DNA of 64,000 nt from Gordius sp. MW1. Lineage: Eukaryota; Nematomorpha; Gordioida; Gordea; Gordiidae. Position 1 is the first letter of the stretch. Each line of letters starts with the position of its first letter. The stretch covers positions 21,948,001 to 22,012,000 of the forward strand of contig OZ038526.1 of assembly GCA_964036665.1 (NCBI GenBank), written 5' to 3'. Below, piece after piece: positions 34,101-43,275 of the stretch. The notes beneath the pieces were generated by a model that made no database searches, was not told where the DNA came from, and worked only from the letters and a program-made list of their open reading frames with translations. Made by a program: the position numbers and the translations under genes.

Positions 34101-36792
34101 ATAGCACCTCAAACCTCCCATAGCTCTAGCGCCTCAAACCTCCCATCTCCCATAGCTCCAGCGCCTCAAACCTCCCATCTCCTATAGCTTATAGCGCCTC
34201 AAACCTCCCATCATAGCTCATAGCACCTCAAACCTCCCATCTCCCATAGCTCTAGCTCCTCAAACCTCCCATCTCCCATAGCTCCTCAAACCTCCCATCT
34301 CCCATAGCTCTAGCGCCTCAAACCTCCCATCTCCTATAGCTTATAGCACCTCAAACCTCCCATCTCCTATAGCTTATAGCACTTAAAGTGACTATGTGCT
34401 AGTAAACATAGCGTATTTAATAGGCTATTCCCTTCAGCGGCGAGGTGCTAAGCGCGCTAGTGCTAAGCGTTTTCCCATCACTACCCAGCACAGCCCGCCC
34501 GAGCTCTCTAGGTCTGTTGAGGATAAGATAAACAACAACACGCACTAATTCATAGTGTTGGCTACCTTCAGTCTGGGGCAATTTGGCAATGTAATAAGAT
34601 GGAGCTAAGTTAATTTTGAATATATATCAAAATTTAATAGACCAAGAGTAAAAAAAATTTTCGTCTCCCCTTTATTGATAAATCAAATTTATTAAACTGA
34701 ATTTTACCAATTAATTTGGACTTTGTTATCGCTATTTTAAGCAACTTTCACAGCAAATATTATAAATATTTAAATTATATTAGTGTTCATCGTACAAACT
34801 CTCCAGGATCTAAAAAAATTTTGTCGGCTAATTTTATAAGTCCATTATTTGTTCATTAGTGTAATTTGTTGATAATAATCCATATTCCACTAAGATTCAA
34901 TATATTCTTTGTAATTGTGTACCTTTATAAACTATTATGTTAATTAAATAAATAACTTTATTAAAGAGACTCATACGTAGATATGGTTTAAATGTGTTAA
35001 CACAAATGAAGGGAGTTATAAATTATAAAATATAAAATGAGAAAAATAGCGATGATAATATCTAATATTAAATGGTTCGTATACACCTTAAGAAAATTAT
35101 AATGATTGAGTACTTTTTGGTTATACAATTAATATAAAAACGTGTGAAAATTATTAGATTAAATATAGATATTATTTTTATCACATTTGAAAGACCGACT
35201 AATACAATCATATTATCTGCGAATTAAGCAAATGCAGTTATAAATAGTTTTAATAAATAAAATCCCAAGACAAAACATTTAACTTTTAAAAATATTCTAA
35301 AAATACTTATTTAATTATCATTTCTTTGCATTTCAAATATTTCACCATTTACATATATTGTGTATTAAATTTACCTCTAGAATGCAATTTGCTCCAAGAT
35401 AAGTCAGAACGTCCATCTATGTCTTTAGCAAAACCCATTTCCTTTAAATCAGATGCTAAGAGTATGTTATAAGGTTTAACTTCACTTATAGTAAATAGGC
35501 AAGAGTAAACTATTTATTAATTTTGTCGACGATGTTACTGCTAATATAAGTTGGAATATATTGCGAAGAAATCTAAAATCCTATCTCACAATCAACATGG
35601 GAGTTCCTGATAGCGGACTTGTTGAAATTTTTACCTTAGAGGTTATATTAATATAACAAATTAGCTAAATTTAAAATTAAGCAATTACTTAATAAAATGT
35701 TTCGCTATTAATTTAAACTAGGTTCTTAGGTGGAATAACTCGATAACCTATAAGTTTGCTTATAACACTACGTACGTCGTTAACCTTTTCAAAGTAGTAA
35801 CTCATGAAAATGGTGTATACTATAATAAAAATAGTCGAAACGTTGTTCGAAGTAAAACTAATATTTAATGTTAGCGTACAAAAATGTTATTTCAAGATAA
35901 GGGAATATTGTTAATGATTACTTTTGTTAAAGAACATTGTCTTGGAGGATCATTTGCTTGGCCAAATCTTCCTAATGTTGAATCGCATCAGCTCTTTACA
36001 TGGTATAACAAAGACAAACGTCAATATCATAATATTACCGTAAGATTTAACCTAGACTATATTTTGCTTAATTCTTATATAGACATCCGCCGACCAAACT
36101 AATATGAGCTTAAATTTTACACATGCTGGATTATATTCCTTTAAAGTGGAATATAAATTTTATAATATGTCTGAAACGTTAAGCTTGACAACTGAAGCTT
36201 CCATAGGTTAATTTATATACTTAATACATAGTTACCAAGATGTATAATCTATTACAATATAGTTTTGATGCCATTCATATTATGTTACTTTCCTATATCT
36301 CATATGTATGTATAACCTGCTGAAAAAACCTAAAATTTTTTATTTTTCTATGAACACGAAAAAATGTTTTTAATTGGAGCTTTATTTATTACAAAAATTT
36401 AATTTATAAAAAGTATGTAAAGATTAAACAACCAAGACGTTAATAAATTTGTTAGTATTACATTATGTATATTAGGTACATGCGTCATTCCACAACGCGA
36501 TCTAGATAATGACGGAAGGATATTAAAATTTAGGTGTAGGATAAATGTGACGGAAAATGGTTGTATCCCAATTATTTTTATATCATATCTGCATAAAAAT
36601 ATACAATTTTATCAACTTTTCTTCGATAATGATAAAAAATGCTTTGAACATATGAAACTATATCAATTGTTTGATGTTAATTCTACTAAAGTGATAACTG
36701 CAGTCAAGCTTCCAAATGGATGTATCAATGTTGGACAAACTTTTAATTTTTCCACTACTGATATCGATGCAATACTCATATTGATGCAGTGA
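31125..36792 (+). CDS. Seven-exon gene for a secreted, multi-sequon repeat protein of unknown function
   Basis: Exons: 31125-31182, 35381-35461, 35499-35641, 35722-35851, 35897-36039, 36083-36206, 36476-36792 (stop TGA). All introns are GT-AG; lengths are 4198, 37, 80, 45, 43, 269 and phases 1,1,0,1,0,1. The joined frame is 996 nt, 331 residues, with no internal stop. Residues 1-19 (MNYIKIFLLVGGFACFYAQ) are a classic signal peptide. There is no later membrane segment, so secretion is expected. Cysteines are at 21, 152, 229, 247, 256, 282, 309. Ten N-glycosylation sequons: 62, 99, 109, 183, 192, 196, 213, 250, 295, 317. Exon pairs 3+4 and 5+6 have near-equal size and the same phases, suggesting duplicated ~90-residue modules; exon 7 may be a third. 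A beta-sandwich (PKD- or Ig-like) fold is only a guess. Joining exon 1 to exon 2 across 4.2 kb is the least certain step. Confidence 0.75.
31919..34483. mobile_element. Palindromic hAT-like element with minisatellite arms, in intron 1
   Basis: Ends TAGTGATGGGAAAA and TTTTCCCATCACTA are inverted; the flanks CCTCTCAC and CCCAGCAC match at 5 of 8 positions, a worn 8-bp target duplication. The left arm (31960-32760) is a minisatellite of ~32-38 bp units (GATGGGAGGTTTGAGG ... GCTATGAGCTATGG). The right arm (34020-34400) is the same array inverted and shorter. Inner arms 32761-33110 and 33700-34020 are also inverted copies and include half a GC-ended MITE each. The unique loop is 33110-33700. There is no transposase, so it is non-autonomous. 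Confidence 0.8.
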
Positions 36793-36938
36793 TGAATGAA
36801 ATAACTTCAAAATAATTGTTATTACATTCATTCCATTGTTATATTTCTTAAAACCCCTTCATATATTTTAGTTTTAATAAGGGAATTTTTATATGCACAT
36901 GATACTGATTGACCTGCTATTGCGATCTTGTATTTTTT

Positions 36939-36944
36939 AATAAA
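36939..36944 (+). promoter_or_regulatory. Putative poly(A) signal
   Basis: AATAAA 147 bases after the stop of the secreted-protein gene, followed by a T-rich stretch. Support is by position only. Confidence 0.45.
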
Positions 36945-37069
36945 TTTTATTTGAACTAATAATTGTATTTACAATTTCTTAAAAATTCATTCTTTTATTT
37001 TAATATTGATATGGAGTTATCTTATATATATCCTCTTGATACTGATTCATATATTTTTGCAAAACAACA

Positions 37070-37480
37070 AATTATTTGCTAAGTATTTTATTTAAATTGC
37101 TAAGTATTTTTAGCGTCATTGCTAAATATTTATTCATTTGTAAGTATTTAATTCGTTAGCTAAGTTTTTAAATTAATTCTAAGTTTTTAAATTTAAATGC
37201 TAATTATTTTATTCATTTGCTAAGTATTCAAATAAATTTTGCCAAGTATTTTATTGTTTTGCTAAGTATTTTATTTGTTTACTAAGTATTTATTTATTTG
37301 CTAAGTGTTTAAATTATATGCTAAGTATTTAAATCTATTATGCTAAGTATTTAAATTATTGCCAAGTGTTTAAATAAATTTGGCCAAGTATTTAAATTAT
37401 TTGCTAAGTATTTAAATAAATTATTCAAAGTATTTAATTATATGCCAGGTTTATAAAAAAGTTATGCTAAGTATTCAAAA
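37070..37480 (+). repeat. GCTAAGTATTT minisatellite
   Basis: Some 20 imperfect units of roughly 15-25 bp built on TTTGCTAAGTATTTAAAT. The same motif occurs inverted at 43160-43275, on the far side of the degenerate gypsy element. The two may be arms of one older inverted-repeat element that the gypsy entered. Confidence 0.75.
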
Positions 37481-37940
37481 GATTTTATAAATTTTAAAAT
37501 AAATCTCAACAAAAATGCTATAATGTACAACAATAAAATAAAATTTTGTTGTACCTGCCAAAATAAGTCAATCAATATATCAGGATACAACAATCAGTAG
37601 GTGACTGGGCCTCCTATGAGGATTTCAAAAAGCAAAATTTTAAGACCTGGTCCATAACTTTCCAAGCCCTATGTGGCAAAAGGGTGCAGATGCCCATCAT
37701 TTCACAATAATTACATTCACAAGCATATAATAGGATCAACTAAAATTGTGCAAACCCCATATGAAAGCTAAAGTCACAATAGGAGAAAAAAGAAGACAAG
37801 GAAGACCTTCCAAAGCAAAAAAAAACTTTGACAGTCCAATATATATTTATATATATATATAAAGCCCCCGTTATTATAATTATATTTTGTTGATGAATAA
37901 AATCTCCATCAATTTTCCTATTAGCTATTTGTATTATTTT

Positions 37941-38061
37941 ATATAATAATAAGTTTATTCAAATTATATAAATCACCATATGATAATATCCAACATATAC
38001 ACAAGGTATATAGAACTAAAAGATATTATAAATAACGTATATAAACACAGATTATATAACA
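37941..38061 (-). repeat. 3' LTR of degenerate gypsy
   Basis: Direct repeat of 42749-42861. It follows a purine-rich GAAAAAATGAAA on the minus strand, the polypurine-tract position. Confidence 0.7.
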
Positions 38062-38092
38062 TTTCATTTTTTCGCACTTTCAAAAGCTAAAA

Positions 38093-38890
38093 CTCTTCAT
38101 GATAACGTAACGGAGGATTTCGCCTTCTGGTCGACCTCCTTAACAGAACCTCTACAAGTATTTGCCTTCTTAACCGAACCTCTTCAATAATTTGCCTTTC
38201 CGGTTCCATATTTTGTTTGATCGGAAAATCGAACGTTGGTATAATTGTTGACATGGAGCGCGTTCTTAACTGATCTCTATGTTTTCTTCAAATTCCTTTG
38301 TTGGTACGAACGCTATAGGAGTGTTTGCCATTTCGTTCCATAATCACTCCTTTATACCAACCTGGAGTTGTTTCGTTTTTAATCCACACTAAATCTCTTT
38401 CCCCAAATCGCCTAACTACCGACTTCCTATCAAGGCAAAATTTTTGTTTCGCCAATTTTTGATTCATCTTGTCCTTTGGATCAGCTCGAATTACATCAAA
38501 TGCTGTCCTTAACCTTTTTTCGAAAAAAAGTTCCGACGGTGCTTTACCCGTTGTCGCCTGTGGAGTGTGCCTATAAGCCATAAGGATTTGCAAAAGACAA
38601 ATCTCCTTAACACTCCCACCTTTTCTTCCAGCCCAGTACCTTGACTTTAACGTTCTTATTACCCTCTCTAATCCATTTGTTTTCGGGTGGTAGGGGGTTG
38701 ATGTTATGTATTTTATGTTGTTTGCCAAACAAAAATTTCTAAATTCACCGCCAACAAATTGGGGTCCATTATTGGATACTATTTTCGATGGAATCCCAAA
38801 CATGCAAAATCAACTACGTTGTTGTCTCACAATTTGCGAGCCAGTTATAGAAGATATAACTGCTACCTCCACCCATTTAGATAAAGCATC
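38093..38890 (-). pseudogene. Gypsy integrase core and polyprotein C-terminus
   Basis: Open from 38803 to 38288: FGIPSKIVSNNGPQF, where the catalytic Asp of the usual SDNG is Asn; TPYHPKTNGLERVIRTLKSR with the glutamate; AYRHTPQATTGKAPSELF; and RDLVWIKNETTPGWYKG. The frame is lost below 38288 but RRSTRRRNPPLRYHEEF near 38093 marks the polyprotein end. Confidence 0.8.
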
Positions 38891-38898
38891 TATTAACA

Positions 38899-39369
38899 CT
38901 AGTCAATAATTTCCTTCAACCGGGCCGGCAATATCAATATGCACCTTATCCCAAGTTCGTTCCGGCAATGACCATGAGTATAAAGAACCTCCTGCTCCGA
39001 TGGTCGATTTTCCTGACACCCATCGCATTCCTTTACATAAAAGTCAATATCCTTATCCATTCCTGGCCACCACACATAATATCTTGCTACGTTCCGCATT
39101 CCTGTAATTCCGGGGTGACCTTGATGAAAAATCTTTAACACAAGTGTTTGTAGGCTTCCTGGAATTATTAAACGATTTCCCAAAAATAAAAGGCCATCTT
39201 CATAAGAAATTTCGTCTCTTCTATTGTAATACGCTTTCAAATCTATATGAAATTTCGACACGTCTATTCGCCAATTCTTTTCAATAGCGCGAATTAGTTC
39301 TCGACACCCAGTAGCCGTCTTAATTGCATTCTTTAACATCTCCCTATTTAATGTCAAATCATCCAACAA
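38899..39369 (-). pseudogene. Gypsy integrase N-terminal zinc domain
   Basis: 156 codons. After a linker (LDDLTLNREMLKNAIKTATG) it has the HHCC module: FHQGHPGITGMRNVARYYVW, then CDGCQ. It continues in other frames into the catalytic core (LVLIDALSKWVE, near 38890). Confidence 0.8.
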
Positions 39370-39389
39370 TAAACCGACATTATTGATGT

Positions 39390-39902
39390 AATTTGTCGAT
39401 TCTTCGTCACTATCATGTCTCGTTAAACGAGATAAAGCATCAATTGATTATCCTTACCCATACGATATTTGATGTCAAATTGATAGGAATTCAAAAATAA
39501 GGCCCAACGTACTAGCCTATAATTTACCATTTTTGGTAAATCCCGATTACATTGAATAACCGCTCCAAGGTTTTATGATCGGTTGTTAAAGTAAATTGCC
39601 TTCCACACATTGTTTAAACTTTTCAACTCCGTAAATGATCGCACGAGCTTCACGATCAATGGTAGAATATTTTTTTCGGCTCTGCTTAAAGTTCGGGATG
39701 CATAAGCGATTGGTTTCTCCGAATTGTCCGGAAATTTATGAGATAAAACGGCGCCTAACTAACCTCGTCTTCGATGCATCTACTGCAAGGTTTAGTGTCA
39801 ACGTAGGCATTTATGGAACTTAAGTATCAGAAGATGACAGCAATTGCTTAACATCGTCAAAAATTGTTTGATATGTAGCCGTCCATCCACATCACGGAAG
39901 AA
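39390..39902 (-). pseudogene. Gypsy RNase H fragment
   Basis: On the minus strand, in two or three frames: FDDVKQLLSSS, LNLAVDASKT, AIYGVEKFKQ preceded by STIDREARA, and DALSRLTRHDSDEE at the end. These are the standard landmarks of gypsy RNase H and the linker to integrase. The upper edge is the DNA-transposon insertion. Confidence 0.7.
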
Positions 39903-39906
39903 CCGG

Positions 39907-41122
39907 TGTAATGATCTGAAACGTCGACATTAAAAAAACGACGACGCTCAGTTGAACATTCCTATTGGTTAATATGGCATAATAACGAGTTATATGCCAT
40001 ATCACGTGATCTTCCTAAAAGCTCAATAGGTTAGTTTTGGCACAAAAACATGTATTTTTTTTTGAAGACACTAAAATGACGACACAAGACTTTTAAAATA
40101 TTTCAAGGAATTACTATGCATAATTATCTAAATTATAAATTAAAATTTAGAGAATCACTAACAAACTATCAATTTAGCCGTTTAAGTATATTATCAAATC
40201 TTTTTTTCACATGTATTTTATATATTTAGGTTAGATCAAGAAAATTCTGAATATCAGTTTAGTCAAGCAGCATTTGTATTTTCATCTCTAGTTTTGTATA
40301 AAAATGCACATAATCATTTGAAGCTTATTAAAAAATCTTTTACTTTATTAGTCTAAGTTATAAACTTTACCTTAGTTTTAAGCTTATAGACAATAAAAAT
40401 AATTAATAGGATAGGCTTATAAACATAGATTAGATATAATGATCATTAGCTCAAGCTCAATGTATTCAAGTACTAACTCAGCTATTCCTGAGGTTATTAT
40501 AAATGTACCAAATACAATATTGAGTTTATCATTTAGCTTTACCAAAATTACAATTAAAAGGATAGGCTTATAAACATAGATCAGATATAATGATCATTAG
40601 CTCAAGCTCAACAGATATCCCTTAGGTTATTATAAATATACCAAATACAATATTGAGTCATCAATTAGCTTTATCAAAATTACAATTAAAAGGATAGGCT
40701 TATAAACATAGATCAGATATAATGATCATTAGCTAATGTATTTAAATACTCACTCAAATATCCCTTAGGTTATTAAATGTACCAAATACAATATTGACTT
40801 TATAAATTATATCAGCCATTTAAAAGGAATTATAAACATAGATCAATGATCATCAGCTCAAGCTCAAAAATACATATCAAAAGAAGTAAATGCAGAATGC
40901 TAAATATGAAAAATTTTAATTACAAATATGATAAATTTTAATTAATCTTGTAAACCATGGTTGAATTATAATCAATATTTTTTGTGAATTTTATAGGTTA
41001 GTAACTAAAAACATCTGTTGATTGACGTTTGTCTTAGCCCATAGAAATTTAATTTTAAATTTTAAGAAAATTTTTTGATTGGCATGTCGATTTTTTTGAG
41101 CGTCGTGGAAATGGATATTACA
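39907..41122. mobile_element. DNA transposon inside the gypsy RT/RNase H junction
   Basis: Ends TGTAATGATC and GATATTACA are inverted and are flanked by CCGG on both sides (39903-39906, 41123-41126). Subterminal parts are also related (ACGACGACGCTC left, GAGCGTCGTGG right). Excising it joins RT to RNase H sensibly. The 1,216-bp body has no transposase and holds a tandem array. A 4-bp target duplication does not fit hAT; the superfamily is unknown. Confidence 0.7.
40407..40870. repeat. Tandem repeat, ~130-150-bp unit, 3.3 copies
   Basis: ATAGGCTTATAAACATAGAT starts units near 40409, 40562 and 40694, with a partial unit from 40828. Each continues with TATAATGATCATTAGCTCAA and AAATACAATATTGA. 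Length differences come from short deletions. Confidence 0.8.
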
Positions 41123-41560
41123 CCGGTCAGTGCATGTAGGGGTGCACATTTTTTATGTAACCTAGGAATAAAACGTTCTTGATAATTCACCAATCCCAAA
41201 AATGATCGTAGCTCTTTCTTGTTCGTAGGAATCTTAAAATTCTTTTTTGCTTCAACTATTTCCTCTGTAGGATGAATTCCTGTTGCGTCGATTTTATGAC
41301 CCAAATACATTACGGATGTTTGAAAGAACTTTACTTTTTCCTTTCGTGCCTTTATCCCAGCATGTTGGATTCTTTGTAATACTTCATTTAAATTCTTTGT
41401 ATGTTCATCTTCGGTTGTACCAGTCACAAGGATTCATCTAATAAAACACCTACTTGGGGTATGCCTTTCAATAAATTTTCCATGATCTTTCAACAATCTT
41501 GCAAATTCATCTTCCACTTTCTTTTGTATTGGAAAAGGAACTTACCTGACTGAATAAGCT
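41123..41560 (-). pseudogene. Gypsy reverse transcriptase fragment, catalytic site lost
   Basis: 41427-41123 reads TGTTEDEHTKNLNEVLQRIQ, VMYLGHKIDATGIHPTEE and KELRSFLGLVNYQERFIPRL, the RT thumb and connection. Upstream, frame-broken sequence holds EDEFARLL and the site where YLDD should lie; it reads as a stop-interrupted LLDE. It is cut at 41122 by the inserted DNA transposon. Confidence 0.75.
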
Positions 41561-41900
41561 ATCAGATTAGCTTCTTCCTTTAGAAAAATACCCTCATAAT
41601 CCTTTATGCAACTAGTTCCTTCATTGGATACATTTGAATATTTTCAATGAATGTATCTTCAAAATTTTTGGTTTCATTTTGAATGTAATTTATTTTGACT
41701 GATATGGTAGTATTAAGTTAAATGCTTGAATCCAATTTAAACCAAATATAGGTTCTTCATCAGCAGTTGTCACAACAGCGGGTAACTTCATAATTTTATT
41801 ATTGCAACGTACTTGGAGTAAAGTCTCCACTAATTGGCACTGGATGATTCCCATAAGCTTTTAATATTGGACAAGGACGTAGGAATGGTGTTTTTAAAAT

Positions 41901-42113
41901 TTAATATATTTTGTTGTTAATCAGTGATACGCATGATCCAGTGTCATATAACATGGTGAATTTCTTATTATTGATTATAACATTTATATAAGGTTTGTTT
42001 TGATATAAATTGTTTACATCATAAATTATCCCAATTGTATTGATTATTTGATTGATTTCTGGTTTTGCAAAATGTCCTATCTTTTTACATTTATGGCAAA
42101 TAAGGCAAATCAA
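41901..42113 (-). pseudogene. Gypsy zinc knuckle and aspartic protease fragment
   Basis: 70 codons. A worn CCHC knuckle (CHKCKKIGHFAK, last Cys not seen) is followed by a protease start with the active-site DTGSCVSLIN. In the family the protease cleaves the polyprotein. The flap and C-terminal half are not visible. Confidence 0.75.
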
Positions 42114-42429
42114 TTGTTGTATTTATGTCCCTTACCACATTAATTGCAATTCCTTATGAAGTTTTGTTGGTTTACCCATTTATTTTTATGTTGTAATTTG
42201 TTCAATTCATTCGAGGATGGATTAACCTCCTTATTAGCCAGTTGTATCGATTCAGCTAAGTTGTATATATCATTAAAAGTCACCTCTAGTCCTGTATGTC
42301 CGACCATCTTGTCCTAACATCTATCTCTAATGGTATATTATGCAGTCCATTTAAAAATGGATCTTTTAATCGTTCATCTAACAGTTTAAAATTACAGCAT
42401 TCGGCTTTTAATCTAATAACATATTCAAT

Positions 42430-42729
42430 TTAAGATTCATCTTCTTGTTTTCTGCATCGCATAAAGTTTAATCTTGCCAGAAATATGATGGATTTTGTTT
42501 GGAATACTTTTTTGATTAATTTGATTAAATCTTCATATTCAAGTGAGGATATATTCTCTGGATACACGAAGTTTATAAGTAATTCCACGTTTCTCTGTCC
42601 CATATAACCCAAGATAGTTTTAGTTCTTGTTTCTTTGGGTACATGTTTTGACTCAAATATGTTATTTAGTGTAAACAGATATGTATTAATATCCCCTACC
42701 TTATAACTAGGTATTCCTATGTTGTCCAT
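42430..42729 (-). pseudogene. Gypsy gag fragment
   Basis: 99 codons from the ATG near the 5' LTR: MDNIGIPSYKVGDINTYLFT, then TKTILGYMGQRNVELLIN and SLEYEDLIKLIKKVF. The length and the pattern of a helical capsid-like domain fit a gypsy Gag. It ends at a stop; the rest of gag is frame-shifted down to the zinc knuckle near 42100. It would form the particle shell in an intact element. Confidence 0.65.
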
Positions 42730-42748
42730 TTTTTATCGACCGCGCCGC

Positions 42749-42861
42749 TATAATAATAAGTTTATTCAAATTATATAAATCACCATATGATATATCCCAC
42801 ATATACACAAGGTATATATAACTAAAAATATTATAAATAACGTATATAAACACAGATAACA
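42749..42861 (-). repeat. 5' LTR of degenerate gypsy
   Basis: Matches 37941-38061 (AAGTTTATTCAAATTATATA, CACATATACACAAGGTATAT). On the minus strand it begins TGTTATCTGTGTTTATATAC. A GCGGCGCGGTCG next to it occupies the primer-binding position. Confidence 0.7.
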
Positions 42862-43084
42862 TAAAATTACATTTTATATGTGAAGTTATTATAGAACATG
42901 AAGGGCATTTCTTCACCTACAAATAAGTAATTATAAATTTTTATTCAAATCTAAAATAATTTTTTTTATATTATAACGATATAAAATTCAATATTATAAT
43001 TTTCAACTATAAATTTTGGTAGTTCATTAAAATAAGTCACATTAAAACTAACCTACAAATTGTCAACACTTTTTTGTGTCAAAT

Positions 43085-43275
43085 AAAATTCTTAATTAAA
43101 AGAAAACCTAGCATTTTAAAGTTTAAAACCTAGCTATTTAAAAAATTAAATCTTCTAAATAGTTAGCATTTAGATTTAAATAATTAGATTTTTTTAATAA
43201 AATACTTAGCACTTTTATTAAAATACTTAGCATAAATCCATAGCAATTTGTAATTTTTTACTTAGCAGTTAAATA
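43085..43275 (-). repeat. Inverted AAATACTTAGC minisatellite
   Basis: Units such as AAAATACTTAGCA and ACTTAGCAGTTAAATA are the reverse complement of the 37070-37480 array. The copy is shorter and more degraded. Confidence 0.6.

Larger units (their letters stand above)
37941..42861 (-). mobile_element. Degenerate Ty3/gypsy element with short LTRs
   Basis: LTR-like direct repeats of ~115-120 bp at 37941-38061 and 42749-42861 bound a minus-strand order of gag, zinc knuckle plus protease, RT, RNase H and integrase. The gag ATG (42729) lies about 20 bases from the 5' LTR. Many frameshifts, a 1.2-kb DNA transposon inside, and lost catalytic residues make it dead. It is a different family from the 14045-18690 element. 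Confidence 0.8.

Noticed and set aside
37070-37480. Possible CRISPR-like array
   Set aside because: Units are adjacent, imperfect and AT-rich with no unique spacers, and the window is eukaryotic. It is a minisatellite.
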